32,209 bases of DNA from a virus. Where the stretch lies: the IMG/VR virus record IMGVR_UViG_3300047546_001583, positions 1 through 32,209 of that record. One strand, 5' to 3'. The position numbers and the translations under genes were made by a program. Each line of letters begins with the position of its first letter. Position 1 is the stretch's first letter. The notes under the pieces were generated by a model. That model was not told the DNA's origin, made no database searches, and was given only the letters and a program-made list of their open reading frames with translations. This document shows, piece after piece, positions 1 through 8,625 of the stretch.

Positions 1-485
1 CTCTAAACTTCAGATTGGTGCTGCAGAAAGCACCTCTACTTAACTTCTTCTTGCAAAGTGCATCCATTCCTGGGTTGACATTTGCAGGTAATGTAATAAT
101 GCCAACACCAATGATGGATATTCCAATCCCAGGTGAACGTCTAGTATATTCTCCACTCACAGTCTCTTTCATGGTTGATGAAGACATGACTAACTACTTG
201 GAAATCTACAACTGGATGGTTTCACTGGCTGCAAAAGACTTGCAACCATTTGCAAAGTACCAAGCAGAGACAGCAATCGAATCTGATCCTACCAAAAGAG
301 ATAGATCAGATGTTAAGCTGATGATTCTTACAAGCTCAAAGAACCCAAACATTGAAGTAAACTTTCAAGATGCTTTCCCATCTCAGCTAGGTGAACTCAA
401 TTTCAACACAACCTCTTCTGGTGTAAATTATCTTGAGTCTTCTGTAACATTTGAATATGTCAAGTATACAATCAACATGATTTGA
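1..485 (+). CDS. Tail tube-like structural protein, 5' end cut off by the window
   Basis: The reading frame is open from the window edge (codons in frame from base 3) to TGA at 483-485, so about 160 C-terminal residues are seen and the true start lies outside. The visible part has SIPGLTF near its start, then VDEDMTNYLEIYNWM, and ends with a beta-rich segment. From memory this pattern occurs in T4-like tail tube and tube-like baseplate proteins (gp19/gp54 type), where the protein forms rings of the inner tube. It is followed two bases later by a promoter that starts the next operon. The family call is by pattern only; gp19 and gp54 cannot be told apart here. Confidence 0.6.
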   Translation, partial: LNFRLVLQKAPLLNFFLQSASIPGLTFAGNVIMPTPMMDIPIPGERLVYSPLTVSFMVDEDMTNYLEIYNWMVSLAAKDLQPFAKYQAETAIESDPTKRDRSDVKLMILTSSKNPNIEVNFQDAFPSQLGELNFNTTSSGVNYLESSVTFEYVKYTINMI

Positions 486-486
486 G

Positions 487-515
487 TTGACTTTGTTGGA
501 AAATTGTGATACAAT
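487..515 (+). promoter_or_regulatory. Sigma-70 promoter for uvsY operon
   Basis: TTGACT at 487-492, a 17-base spacer, TACAAT at 510-515. The expected start, near 522, leaves a 14-base leader before uvsY that holds GGAGG at 527-531. The -10 lies inside a short inverted repeat, AATTGT 502-507 and ACAATT 511-516. Confidence 0.7.
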
Positions 516-535
516 TGTGTCCTGATGGAGGACAA

Positions 536-970
536 ATGAAGACCGAAGAAATAATTTCAGAATGGGAAACCGATAGTGAGATTGACAAGACCGAGCTCGG
601 TAAGGAGTCACTTCGTATCCCACAACTTCATTCAAAGTATCTGAAAGAGTTTTACCATGCTAAAACAATGTATGTCAAACTCAATCAAGACTACAAAAAC
701 ACATACAAATTAAAATACCAATACTATCAAGGTCTTCTCACAAAAGAAGAATTAGAAGAAAATGGATGGGATATTCAGCCACTCAAGATATTGAAAGCTG
801 ATATTCCTGTCTATATTGAATCGGATGAAGATCTACAGTTAATTAAAAATAAGATACAGTTAACAGAGGATAAGATAGAGATTCTTGAAAACATAATAAA
901 GACACTCAACAATCGTGGGTATTTGATAAAGAATGCGATTGAGTGGGAGCGATTTAAGATGGGTCTATGA
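536..970 (+). CDS. uvsY: UvsY-like recombination mediator
   Basis: 144 residues, close to the T4 UvsY length. UvsY loads the UvsX recombinase onto single-stranded DNA covered by gp32 during phage recombination-dependent replication. Visible family features are the N-terminal acidic WETDSEIDKTEL segment, LHSKYL near residue 31, KEELEENGW in the middle, YIESDEDL, and the C-terminal NNRGYLIKNAIEWERF. The protein is mostly helical and highly charged. A GTG 30 bases upstream is in frame, but ATG at 536 has GGAGG at 527-531 at good distance and lies just downstream of the promoter start, so it is preferred. The stop overlaps the uvsW start (ATGA). Confidence 0.88.
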   Translation: MKTEEIISEWETDSEIDKTELGKESLRIPQLHSKYLKEFYHAKTMYVKLNQDYKNTYKLKYQYYQGLLTKEELEENGWDIQPLKILKADIPVYIESDEDLQLIKNKIQLTEDKIEILENIIKTLNNRGYLIKNAIEWERFKMGL

Positions 971-2403
971 TACAGATAGAAAAGTTTAACGAGACATATG
1001 TTAAGGTACATTGTGAGGACAGTATTGCTCAGGAATTGAGTAATTACTTCACTTTTGAGGTACCTGGTGCTCGTTTTATTCCGTCTGTAAGAAACAAAAA
1101 GTGGGATGGTAAGATACGGTTATTCAATTCAGGTACCCATCATATCTACGCTGGATTGATTGATTATGTTGAGGACTTTGCAAAGCAGAATAGTTATCCG
1201 TGCGAAAGAATATCTGATTTCACAGATGATGTAATTGACAATGTATCAGATATTGTATCCAAGTTTGATCTTACCAAAGAGCCACGTGACTATCAGCTTG
1301 CTGCATTTGCTCATGCGATAAGGAAAAGAAGATCGTTGCTTCTTTCTCCTACAGCCTCTGGTAAGTCGCTGATCATTTATATGCTTTGCAGATACTTCAA
1401 TGTAAAGACATTGTTGATTGTACCGACTACTTCTCTTGTTCATCAGATGTATTCTGACTTTGAAGATTACGGTTTCGACTCAAAAGAAAACTGCCATATG
1501 ATCTTTTCTGGTCAGGAGAAGGATGTTGATAAGCAAATATACATATCAACTTGGCAGTCAATATTCAAGTTACCAAAGAAGTGGTTCAGTCAATTTGATT
1601 GTGTGATAGGAGATGAGGCACATCTATTCAAAGCAGCTTCGCTGACTACGATTATGAAGAACCTTAGTGATTGTAAGTATAGATTTGGTTTCACAGGAAC
1701 ATTAGATGGATCTCAAACACATAAGCTGGTGCTAGAGGGATTGTTCGGTACAGTAAAGAAAGTAACAACAACATCAGAATTGATTGAGCAAAAGCATCTT
1801 TCAGAGTTCAAGATCAAGGCAATTGTTCTTGATTACGATGATGAAACAAGGCAGTTAATGAAGAAGGCTACATATCCAGATGAGATGGATTTTCTTGTTA
1901 ACTATCCTCCGAGAAATAAGTTTATATGCAATCTTGCGTTACGTTTGACAGGTAACACTCTTGTATTGTATCAATATGTTGACAAACACGGTAAGGCGAT
2001 ATATGATGAGATTAAAAATAAAGCAGGTGATAGAAAGATCTACTTCGTTTCTGGTACGATTAATGGTTCGGATAGAGATGCTATTAGAAGAGCTGTTGAG
2101 CTGGAAACTGATTCGATTATTGTTGCTTCTTATGGTACTTTTTCTACTGGCGTCAATATTAAGAACCTGCACAATATCATTTTCGCTTCACCTTCAAAAT
2201 CAAGGGTCAGAAACTTACAATCGATCGGTAGAGGACTCAGACTCGGAAACAACAAGGAGAAAGCCTGCCTATATGACATAGCTGATGACTTACAATGGAA
2301 GCAAAAGAGGAACCACACTTTAAATCATTTTGTTGAGCGAATCAAAATATATAATGAAGAGAAGTTTGAATACAAGACATACGTAATCCCTTTCAAAGGA
2401 TAA
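967..2403 (+). CDS. uvsW: UvsW-like DNA/RNA helicase
   Basis: 478 residues; T4 UvsW is about 500. It is a superfamily 2 helicase that unwinds branched recombination intermediates and R-loops and helps move the phage from origin-dependent to recombination-dependent replication. Helicase motifs are in order: SPTASGKS (Walker A, about residue 127), GDEAH (motif II, about 215), FTGT (motif III, about 238) and QSIGRGLRLG (motif VI, about 418). An N-terminal region of about 100 residues precedes the helicase core, as in T4 UvsW. It starts inside the uvsY stop codon, which suggests coupled translation. Confidence 0.93.
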   Translation: MIQIEKFNETYVKVHCEDSIAQELSNYFTFEVPGARFIPSVRNKKWDGKIRLFNSGTHHIYAGLIDYVEDFAKQNSYPCERISDFTDDVIDNVSDIVSKFDLTKEPRDYQLAAFAHAIRKRRSLLLSPTASGKSLIIYMLCRYFNVKTLLIVPTTSLVHQMYSDFEDYGFDSKENCHMIFSGQEKDVDKQIYISTWQSIFKLPKKWFSQFDCVIGDEAHLFKAASLTTIMKNLSDCKYRFGFTGTLDGSQTHKLVLEGLFGTVKKVTTTSELIEQKHLSEFKIKAIVLDYDDETRQLMKKATYPDEMDFLVNYPPRNKFICNLALRLTGNTLVLYQYVDKHGKAIYDEIKNKAGDRKIYFVSGTINGSDRDAIRRAVELETDSIIVASYGTFSTGVNIKNLHNIIFASPSKSRVRNLQSIGRGLRLGNNKEKACLYDIADDLQWKQKRNHTLNHFVERIKIYNEEKFEYKTYVIPFKG

Positions 2404-2405
2404 AG

Positions 2406-2804
2406 ATGATAAAAATAATAAAGCTGGTAAATGATCACGAAATTATTGGAGAAGTCATTTCTGAAGGGTCTGATCATTTGGTACTAGGCCAACCTTTTTC
2501 TATTCATTACATGATGTCTCCAAAGACAGATAGACCAATTATTGGATTACTGAGGTATATGCCGTTTGCTAAAGATAGAGAGCTATCATTTAAGAGCAGA
2601 GATATTATCAATTCTGTTGAGGCAAGAGAATCTATGATCAGTTATTATAGTCATGTTGTACAGAATTATATCAAGTATGTTGATGACGGAATAGATAAAG
2701 AACTTGAACAAGTAGCTGCAGAAGAAGCAGAAGAAACCGAAATGACTCCATCTGAATTGATGGCAGATCTCCTTAGTAGAATTAACAACGATAAGATGCA
2801 TTGA
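2406..2804 (+). CDS. Small beta-barrel (Sm-like) phage protein, function unknown
   Basis: 132 residues. It begins MIKIIKLVNDHEIIGEV, followed by strands, a RYMPFAKDRELSF segment, and an acidic helical tail rich in Glu and Ala from about residue 98. The first 75 residues look like a small SH3/Sm-like barrel. The protein at 30434 has the same plan (IVRLITGEDLIGEL, then a YAPYAEESEFTF segment), so the two look like distant paralogs. It sits two bases after uvsW and one base before the sigma factor gene, inside the recombination operon. No specific function is recognised. Confidence 0.7.
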   Translation: MIKIIKLVNDHEIIGEVISEGSDHLVLGQPFSIHYMMSPKTDRPIIGLLRYMPFAKDRELSFKSRDIINSVEARESMISYYSHVVQNYIKYVDDGIDKELEQVAAEEAEETEMTPSELMADLLSRINNDKMH

Positions 2805-2805
2805 T

Positions 2806-3345
2806 ATGGCTGAACATTATATTGACAACAAAACATTCTTCGAAGCTATCAAGCAGTATAGAGATAGTATCAGGCAAGCAGAGGCAGAGGGTAAGCCAAA
2901 GCCAGTCATTCCCAACTACATTGGGAAGTGTATTTTACTGATAGCAAACAGACTTGCAACGAAGCCAAACTTTATCAACTACTCATACAAAGATGAGATG
3001 ATATCGGACGGTGTTGAAAATTGCATTATGTACATTGATAATTTCGATCCCGACAAGTCCAATAATCCGTTTGCTTACTTTACACAGATTATCTACTTTG
3101 CGTTTCTGAGAAGAATACAAAAGGAGAAGAAACATTTATACATCAAACACCAAGTGTTTAGACAGTCTGCTTTGTCTGATGACTTATATGATGTACAGGA
3201 CGGTGACGACTTTGGTGGAGCACCAGTTAACAATATGATGGATACAGAAAAGATGGATGACTTTGTGAAAGCGTTTGAATTAGGGTTAGAAAAGAAACGC
3301 AAGCCAGCTCAGAAAGTCGGTATTGAAAACTTCATAGAGGAGTAA
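2806..3345 (+). CDS. 55: Late transcription sigma factor, gp55-like
   Basis: 179 residues, about the size of T4 gp55 (185). gp55 replaces sigma-70 on host RNA polymerase and recognises the TATAAATA late promoters; it works with the sliding clamp gp45, which is also in this window. Visible family features are PNYIGKCILLIANRLATKPNF, the segment with YKDEMISDGVENCIMYIDNFDP, and NPFAYFTQIIYFAFLRRIQKEKKH, which corresponds to the sigma region 2 core. The C-terminus is short and basic then acidic (GIENFIEE), as expected for the clamp-binding tail. It is followed by 47 with a one-base gap. Confidence 0.88.
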   Translation: MAEHYIDNKTFFEAIKQYRDSIRQAEAEGKPKPVIPNYIGKCILLIANRLATKPNFINYSYKDEMISDGVENCIMYIDNFDPDKSNNPFAYFTQIIYFAFLRRIQKEKKHLYIKHQVFRQSALSDDLYDVQDGDDFGGAPVNNMMDTEKMDDFVKAFELGLEKKRKPAQKVGIENFIEE

Positions 3346-3346
3346 T

Positions 3347-4405
3347 ATGAAGATTGCTTTGGTAACGGACACGCACTTCGGAGCGCGTGGAGATCATCTT
3401 GCTTTTGACAAAAAGTTTGCAAAGTTCTATGATGATACATTCTTTCCAACATTGATAGAACGTGGAATAAAGAATGTAATCCACCTCGGGGATATGTTCG
3501 ACAGGCGCAAGTATATAAATTATTTAACACTGCGCAATTGCCGTAAATACTTCTTTGATCCAATGCTTCATCTCGGAATCAAACTGGATGTTATAGTTGG
3601 CAATCATGATGTCTTCTACAAGAACACTAATGATATCAACTCACCAGGATTGTTATTGCAGCAATACTCTAACATCTCTGCTTATGATAGGCCTGTAGAG
3701 CTGACCTATGCTGGTTTAGATATATTAATGCTTCCGTGGATATGTGCAGACAACTACGAAGAATCAATGGCAATCATTAAAGAAACTAGCGCAACTGTTT
3801 GCTTTGGTCATCTCGAATTGGCTGGGTTTCAAATGTACAAGGGGCAAGTAAATGATCATGGATTTGATTCAAAAATATTCAGCAGGTTTGACCTTGTTTG
3901 TTCTGGGCATTTTCACCATCGTTCAAATAATGGGAATATTTTTTATCTTGGAAACCCTTACGAGCTTACCTGGGCTGATTACCAAGATCCGAGAGGGTTT
4001 CATATCTTTGATACGGAAACTAGGGAGTTAGAATTCATTGAGAATCCTAACAAGATGTTCTATAAGATATTCTTCAATGACCAATATCAAGCAGGTGCAC
4101 ATGATGAGTATCAACAATTGAAAGATTGTTTTGTTAAAGTGATTGTGCAAACAAAAGAGAACCAAGCCAATTTTGATATGCTGATTGATAGGTTAGAGAA
4201 AGCAGGTCCTGCAGACCTACAAGTAGTTGACGACCATCTCAATATGGACTTAGAAGATAATGATGATATTTTGGAGAGTGCAGAGGATACGTTGACATTG
4301 CTTTCCAAGTTCTGTGAGCAGATTGATACCAAGGCTGATAAGAAAAAGCTTGACTTATTGCTAAGAGAGCTGTATAGTGAGGCGATAAATTTAGAATCAA
4401 CATAA
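3347..4405 (+). CDS. 47: gp47-like recombination endonuclease subunit (Mre11/SbcD family)
   Basis: 352 residues, near T4 gp47 (339). It is the nuclease subunit of the gp46/gp47 complex that resects double-strand ends to start recombination. Metallophosphoesterase motifs are visible: DTHFG (residues 8-12), HLGDMFDRR (about 46), VGNHD (about 84), GHLE in the middle, and SGHFHH (about 187). The C-terminal part is acidic and probably binds gp46. gp46 follows after one base, so the two subunits are made together. Confidence 0.93.
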   Translation: MKIALVTDTHFGARGDHLAFDKKFAKFYDDTFFPTLIERGIKNVIHLGDMFDRRKYINYLTLRNCRKYFFDPMLHLGIKLDVIVGNHDVFYKNTNDINSPGLLLQQYSNISAYDRPVELTYAGLDILMLPWICADNYEESMAIIKETSATVCFGHLELAGFQMYKGQVNDHGFDSKIFSRFDLVCSGHFHHRSNNGNIFYLGNPYELTWADYQDPRGFHIFDTETRELEFIENPNKMFYKIFFNDQYQAGAHDEYQQLKDCFVKVIVQTKENQANFDMLIDRLEKAGPADLQVVDDHLNMDLEDNDDILESAEDTLTLLSKFCEQIDTKADKKKLDLLLRELYSEAINLEST

Positions 4406-4406
4406 T

Positions 4407-6122
4407 ATGATATTGTTTCAAAAAGTAAGATGGAAGAATCTTCTATCTACTGGAGATGTATGGACTGAGATTAACTTTACAAAGTCCAAGTCTACCTTGA
4501 TAGTAGGAGAGAATGGTGCTGGTAAAAGTACTATACTTGATGCTGTCTGTTTTGGTTTATTCGGTAAACCATTTCGCAAGATCAACAAACCTCAACTAGT
4601 CAATTCAATTAACAGAAAAGGAATGTTGATTGAGCTCGAGTTTAAGATCGGTAGCAGAGAGTATTTGATTAGAAGAGGACAAAAGCCGTCAGTCTTTGAG
4701 ATATTACAAGATGGTAATATTGTCAATCAGAATTCTGAAGCAAGAGAATATCAAGAGCACTTAGAGAAGAACATTCTCAAGCTGAACTTCAAATCATTCC
4801 AACAGATTGTTATTCTTGGTAGTGCATCCTTCACTCCGTTCATGCAACTACCAGCATCTCACCGTAGAGAGATCATTGAAGATCTGTTGGACATTCAAAT
4901 CTTCTCTACAATGAATTCGTTGTTGAAAGACAAGATCACTATCAACAGAACATCTCTATACGAGATTGATTATAAGATCAAAGGCGCTGCAGAGAAGATT
5001 GAGCTGTATAAGAAACATATTGAATCACTGAAACAAAACAACGATGAGATCATTGCACAGAAGCAATTGCAGTTAGAAGAGCTAGGTACTCAAATTGATT
5101 TTGCTAATTCAGGAATCGTTGGTATACAGGCTAAGATTGAGACCCTAAATCAAAGTATTGAAGATTATGATAAAGTACTTTCAAGATCAAATAAGGTTGC
5201 ACAGCTAACTAGACAGCTTGATAACAAGCTAGAAAGAATCAAAAAAGAACTCGACTTCTTTTATGAAAGTGATGATTGTCCTACTTGTCGTCAAGGAATC
5301 GCTCATCAACACAAAAGTGAAATAGTAGAAAAGAATCACAAGCAAGTTTCTGAGATTGAAGAAGGTAAGCAAAAGATTCAAACAGAAGCAGCGGCAATAG
5401 AAGCTAGACTGAATGAGATAGCTGAAGTTAATAAACAGATATCTGCTCTCAACAGAGAAGTTACTGACATCAATATTCAAATCAGAATGTGGACATCGTT
5501 GTGTGAAAGCATTCGAAAAGAGATTACAAGTCTACAGACAAACAACACACAAATCAATACCAATACAGAAGAACTGAAAGTATTGAAGGAACAACTGAAA
5601 GCTGCAATCCAATCTAAAGAAGAGTTGGTATCGGAGAAAGCAGTGCTTGATGTTGCATCTGTACTATTGAAAGATAGCGGTGTGAAGACTAAGATTATCA
5701 AGCAATATATACCTGTAATAAACAAACTTGTTAACAAGTATCTTGCTGCAATGGACTTCTTTGTTGCATTCGAGCTGAATGAGAACTTTGAAGAAACAAT
5801 CAAGTCTAGACACAGAGATGACTTTAGTTACGAGTCGTTTAGTGAGGGTGAGAAGATGCGTATTGATTTGGCACTTCTGTTCACATGGAGAGCGGTAAGT
5901 AAGTTACGCAACTCTGCCTCTACTAATCTATTGATTATGGATGAGGTGTTTGATAGCTCACTTGATAATAACGGAACAGAGGAGTTCCTTAAAATTATCA
6001 GCACGTTGACTACAGACACTAACTTGTTTATTATAAGTCATAAGGGAGATCAGTTGTTTGATAAGTTTCATTCTCTGATCAAGTTTGAAAAACATAAAAA
6101 CTTTTCAAGGATATCAAAATGA
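4407..6122 (+). CDS. 46: gp46-like recombination endonuclease ATPase subunit (Rad50/SbcC family)
   Basis: 571 residues, T4 gp46 is 560. It is the SMC-like ATPase partner of gp47. Walker A GENGAGKST is at residues 34-42. Long coiled-coil arms flank a zinc hook, CPTC, at about residues 291-294. The ABC signature SFSEGEKMR is at about 477, Walker B LLIMDEVFD at about 507, and an IISHK switch near 541. All parts expected for a functional protein are present. The stop overlaps the start of the next small gene (ATGA). Confidence 0.94.
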   Translation: MILFQKVRWKNLLSTGDVWTEINFTKSKSTLIVGENGAGKSTILDAVCFGLFGKPFRKINKPQLVNSINRKGMLIELEFKIGSREYLIRRGQKPSVFEILQDGNIVNQNSEAREYQEHLEKNILKLNFKSFQQIVILGSASFTPFMQLPASHRREIIEDLLDIQIFSTMNSLLKDKITINRTSLYEIDYKIKGAAEKIELYKKHIESLKQNNDEIIAQKQLQLEELGTQIDFANSGIVGIQAKIETLNQSIEDYDKVLSRSNKVAQLTRQLDNKLERIKKELDFFYESDDCPTCRQGIAHQHKSEIVEKNHKQVSEIEEGKQKIQTEAAAIEARLNEIAEVNKQISALNREVTDINIQIRMWTSLCESIRKEITSLQTNNTQINTNTEELKVLKEQLKAAIQSKEELVSEKAVLDVASVLLKDSGVKTKIIKQYIPVINKLVNKYLAAMDFFVAFELNENFEETIKSRHRDDFSYESFSEGEKMRIDLALLFTWRAVSKLRNSASTNLLIMDEVFDSSLDNNGTEEFLKIISTLTTDTNLFIISHKGDQLFDKFHSLIKFEKHKNFSRISK

Positions 6123-6337
6123 ATATGTTCGATTCTGGTAGACCCACAAAAACACTGTTAGCTGAATATGTTGATGGTGGGCCTGGTTGTGTTCGTGACG
6201 ATTGTGATGTTAGAGAGACATTTAAAAAGTCTCTTCTTAACTCCGATCAAAATGTGTTGGAAGAAAGAACAAAGAGATGTTTATCATGTGGAAAAACTTG
6301 GATGGAGAGATATCAAGATGGTATTAAAATTAGTTGA
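6119..6337 (+). CDS. Small zinc-ribbon-like protein
   Basis: 72 residues. It contains two cysteine pairs, CVRDDC near residue 24 and CLSC near 54 followed by GKTW, which suggests a single structural zinc ribbon. ATG at 6119 overlaps the gp46 stop and has AAGGA about ten bases upstream. Its last 20 bases overlap the start of the deformylase gene in another frame. Small zinc-ribbon proteins in this position are common in T4-like phages, but no specific function is recognised. Confidence 0.7.
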   Translation: MNMFDSGRPTKTLLAEYVDGGPGCVRDDCDVRETFKKSLLNSDQNVLEERTKRCLSCGKTWMERYQDGIKIS

Positions 6338-6836
6338 ACCCGATCATCCTCTTTTGAGGACAAAGTTAGAGAGATTTGATTTTAATAATCCACCAACGAA
6401 TCCTCATGAGTTGGCTAATGATTTGATTGAAACAATGATTCATTACAAGGGTCTAGGGTTGTCTGCTAACCAATGCGGACTACCTTACAGAGTATTTGTA
6501 TTGTGGTCAAACCCAACCAAAGTAATGTTTAATCCAGTGATTGCCGATGTATCGTCAGAGGAAGTTACTTTGGAAGAGGGATGCTTGACTTATCCTAATT
6601 TATTCGTTAAAATAAAGAGGCCTATGCTTATTAGGGTTCGTTATATGGACTCACATGGTGAAGCTCACACAGATAAGTTTACAGGAATATCAGCGAGATG
6701 TGTACAGCATGAGATTGATCATCTGAACGGTGTAGTTTACACTACGAGGGCAAAGAAGTTCCATCTCGACCAAGCAATCAGGCAGCGTAGAAAATATAAA
6801 CGTGAGTATAAGGTACCAGAATATGCAGAAAATTAA
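6318..6836 (+). CDS. def: Peptide deformylase
   Basis: 172 residues, the usual size. It removes the formyl group from the N-terminal methionine of new proteins. The three metal-enzyme motifs are visible: GLGLSANQ (about residue 44), EEGCLTYP (about 86) and QHEIDH (about 130); the Cys and two His residues bind the catalytic metal. An in-frame reading upstream is longer, but ATG at 6318 has GGAGA at 6304-6308 and gives the expected N-terminus (VEPDHPLLR). Phage deformylases are thought to speed maturation of phage proteins. It overlaps queE by 14 bases. Confidence 0.93.
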   Translation: MVLKLVEPDHPLLRTKLERFDFNNPPTNPHELANDLIETMIHYKGLGLSANQCGLPYRVFVLWSNPTKVMFNPVIADVSSEEVTLEEGCLTYPNLFVKIKRPMLIRVRYMDSHGEAHTDKFTGISARCVQHEIDHLNGVVYTTRAKKFHLDQAIRQRRKYKREYKVPEYAEN

Positions 6837-7671
6837 GATAGCAGAATTATTCTACTCTCTGCAAGGAGAGGGAAAGTATGTAGGTACACCTAGTGTATTC
6901 CTACGGACATTTGGTTGTAACTTTACCTGTGGTGGTTTTGGTATGCCAAAGGGTGAGATGTCGAATGAGCGATTCAAGATCTACCCAGAACAGTATAAGA
7001 AGTATGATGACTTGCCTCTTGTCCATACTGGATGTGATTCTTATGCAAGCTGGGATGTAAGATTCAAACATCTCTCTCCTCTAATGACAACAAAGGATAT
7101 TGCAGATAAAATTGTTGATATGCTTCCTAATAAGCAGTGGAAGAATGAACATCTTGTAATCACTGGTGGTGAACCATTGCTTGGTTGGCAGCGTTCATAT
7201 GAGGAACTACTTTCTCATGAAAATATGAAAAGTCTGAAGTATGTTACATTTGAGACAAACGGTACGCAGAAGCTAACAGATGACTTCAAGAAGTTTCTAT
7301 TCAACTACAGTAACAAAAGAGGACTTGGTGATGCAGAATTCACATTCTCTGTCAGTGCAAAGTTGAGTGCATCAGGTGAGAGCTGGGATGATGCTATTCT
7401 TCCAGACGTTGTAACCACCTACCACAACTATGGCACAGTATATCTTAAATTTGTTATTGATAAAGATTCAGACATTGAGGAAGTAGAACGTGCTGTCAAA
7501 GCATATAGAGACTACGGACTCGATTGTGATGTTTATTTGATGCCAGTTGGTGGAACAGATATAAAATACTTTAGCAACTACAAACAAGTTGCTGAGATGG
7601 CAATGAAGAAGGGTTGGAAATATAGCCCACGTTTGCAAGTAGATATTTGGAGAAATGCATGGGGAACGTAA
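6823..7671 (+). CDS. queE: QueE-like 7-carboxy-7-deazaguanine synthase (radical SAM)
   Basis: 282 residues. QueE turns 6-carboxy-tetrahydropterin into 7-carboxy-7-deazaguanine. The N-terminus IAELFYSLQGEGKYVGTPSVFLRTFGCNFTC is typical. The cluster cysteines appear to be C32, C36 and C71: the third, in HTGCDSY, is 34 residues after the second, whereas canonical radical SAM enzymes have CX3CX2C. VITGGEPLL (SAM-binding) and FETNGT follow. ATG 6823 is chosen because it gives the family N-terminus; longer upstream reading is inside def. It overlaps def upstream and queD downstream, so the three are translated together. Confidence 0.9.
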   Translation: MQKIKIAELFYSLQGEGKYVGTPSVFLRTFGCNFTCGGFGMPKGEMSNERFKIYPEQYKKYDDLPLVHTGCDSYASWDVRFKHLSPLMTTKDIADKIVDMLPNKQWKNEHLVITGGEPLLGWQRSYEELLSHENMKSLKYVTFETNGTQKLTDDFKKFLFNYSNKRGLGDAEFTFSVSAKLSASGESWDDAILPDVVTTYHNYGTVYLKFVIDKDSDIEEVERAVKAYRDYGLDCDVYLMPVGGTDIKYFSNYKQVAEMAMKKGWKYSPRLQVDIWRNAWGT

Positions 7672-8162
7672 CAAGAGTATACAAATATGTAAGCACGAAG
7701 GAATATCATGATGCATTTCCTTGTGCTTATAGGCAATGGAAGGCTGATAGTCATTGCAATCTAATTCATGGCTACAGCTTTTCGATGAAGTTTTACTTTG
7801 GATGCGATACATTGGATGTTAGAAACTGGTGCGCCGACTACGGAGGTCTGAAAGAACTGAAGAATGTATTAGAGAGTCAGTTTGATCATACATTACTGGT
7901 TTCTGAAGATGACCCACATCTTGATCTCTATATGGAGATGCAAAAACGAAACATTGCAAAGCTAACCATCCTACCTAAGGTTGGTTGTGAAGGTCTTGCT
8001 GATCAGTTATACAAGTATGTTAATGGTGTATACATTCCAGATTACTGGGGCCCTGGTGAAGCAGATCGCCTATGGTGCTTCAGAGTTGAAGTACGTGAGA
8101 CACAAAGCAATATGGCTTTCAGAGAAGGTCATAGAGAATGGAATGAGGACTTGTTCGAATAA
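7659..8162 (+). CDS. queD: QueD-like 6-carboxy-tetrahydropterin synthase with altered zinc ligands
   Basis: 167 residues, longer than typical QueD (about 120). It belongs to the T-fold PTPS/QueD family and would make 6-carboxy-tetrahydropterin from dihydroneopterin triphosphate. Aligned by eye with E. coli QueD, the catalytic residues are kept (C33, D76-H77, E147), but of the three zinc histidines only one remains (H37); the other two positions are Y24 and Y39 (SHCNLIHGYSF in place of CxxLHGH). ATG 7659 has GGAG at 7649-7652; the upstream TTG is rejected. It overlaps queE by 13 bases and the next gene by a single base. Confidence 0.8.
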   Translation: MGNVTRVYKYVSTKEYHDAFPCAYRQWKADSHCNLIHGYSFSMKFYFGCDTLDVRNWCADYGGLKELKNVLESQFDHTLLVSEDDPHLDLYMEMQKRNIAKLTILPKVGCEGLADQLYKYVNGVYIPDYWGPGEADRLWCFRVEVRETQSNMAFREGHREWNEDLFE

Positions 8163-8374
8163 TGGCTTTTAAACAATTTGCATGGGTGCCTGATGGCACC
8201 TACGATTATTCTGAGTTCATGGTCAGATATGTCATTGTTGATGGTAATGCAAAAACAGTAATGGCCAAAGAATGGGTTGATAAGGGTGGTCACGACACAC
8301 TACCACCAGAACTTAGAACACCATGGGGGTCTTTTCCAGACTTCCCACCCAAACCACCAAAGAAGTTGACTTGA
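8162..8374 (+). CDS. Hypothetical small protein
   Basis: 70 residues, starting in the queD stop (TAATG). N-terminal half is beta-like with RYVIVDGNAKTVMAKEWVDKGG; the C-terminus is proline- and lysine-rich (PDFPPKPPKKLT). No known domain recognised. Its end overlaps the -35 of the next promoter, so it is the last gene of the uvsY-to-queD operon. Confidence 0.65.
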   Translation: MAFKQFAWVPDGTYDYSEFMVRYVIVDGNAKTVMAKEWVDKGGHDTLPPELRTPWGSFPDFPPKPPKKLT

Positions 8375-8394
8375 CCAAAAGTTCAGTATACAAT
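8366..8394 (+). promoter_or_regulatory. Sigma-70 promoter
   Basis: TTGACT at 8366-8371, 17-base spacer, TACAAT at 8389-8394, the same -35/-10 pair as the promoter at 487. Expected start near 8401, leaving GGAG and ATG at 8415 downstream. Confidence 0.65.
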
Positions 8395-8414
8395 CCAGTT
8401 TTGGAGAATATATT

Positions 8415-8618
8415 ATGGACAACACACACATCAGAGATTGCTTTATCAAAGCTGTTCATGCTTTCAAGAACAGGCCACCAATGCTTAAACAAGTGTTTCA
8501 TGATGCCAAGATGTATAAAGATCAAGGTGTTTTGACTGATGCTGATATAAGTATGCTAAGAACTTTGAGCTCTCAGCATCAAGCTTTGCGTGGTGTTGAC
8601 TTTTCAAAACAGTTTTGA
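8415..8618 (+). CDS. Hypothetical small helical protein
   Basis: 67 residues, predicted mostly helical (RDCFIKAVHAFKNRPPMLKQVFHDAKMYKDQG, then a second helix). A GGAG lies about ten bases upstream of ATG and a promoter just before that. The 3' end of the gene contains the promoter at 8596. No family recognised. Confidence 0.6.
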   Translation: MDNTHIRDCFIKAVHAFKNRPPMLKQVFHDAKMYKDQGVLTDADISMLRTLSSQHQALRGVDFSKQF

Positions 8619-8624
8619 TATAGT
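8596..8624 (+). promoter_or_regulatory. Sigma-70 promoter whose start falls inside a tRNA gene
   Basis: TTGACT at 8596-8601, 17-base spacer, TATAGT at 8619-8624. The spacer holds a perfect hairpin, TCAAAA 8604-8609 and TTTTGA 8613-8618. With a normal 6-base gap, RNA would begin near 8631, five bases inside the tRNA that starts at 8626. Confidence 0.6.
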
Positions 8625-8625
8625 C

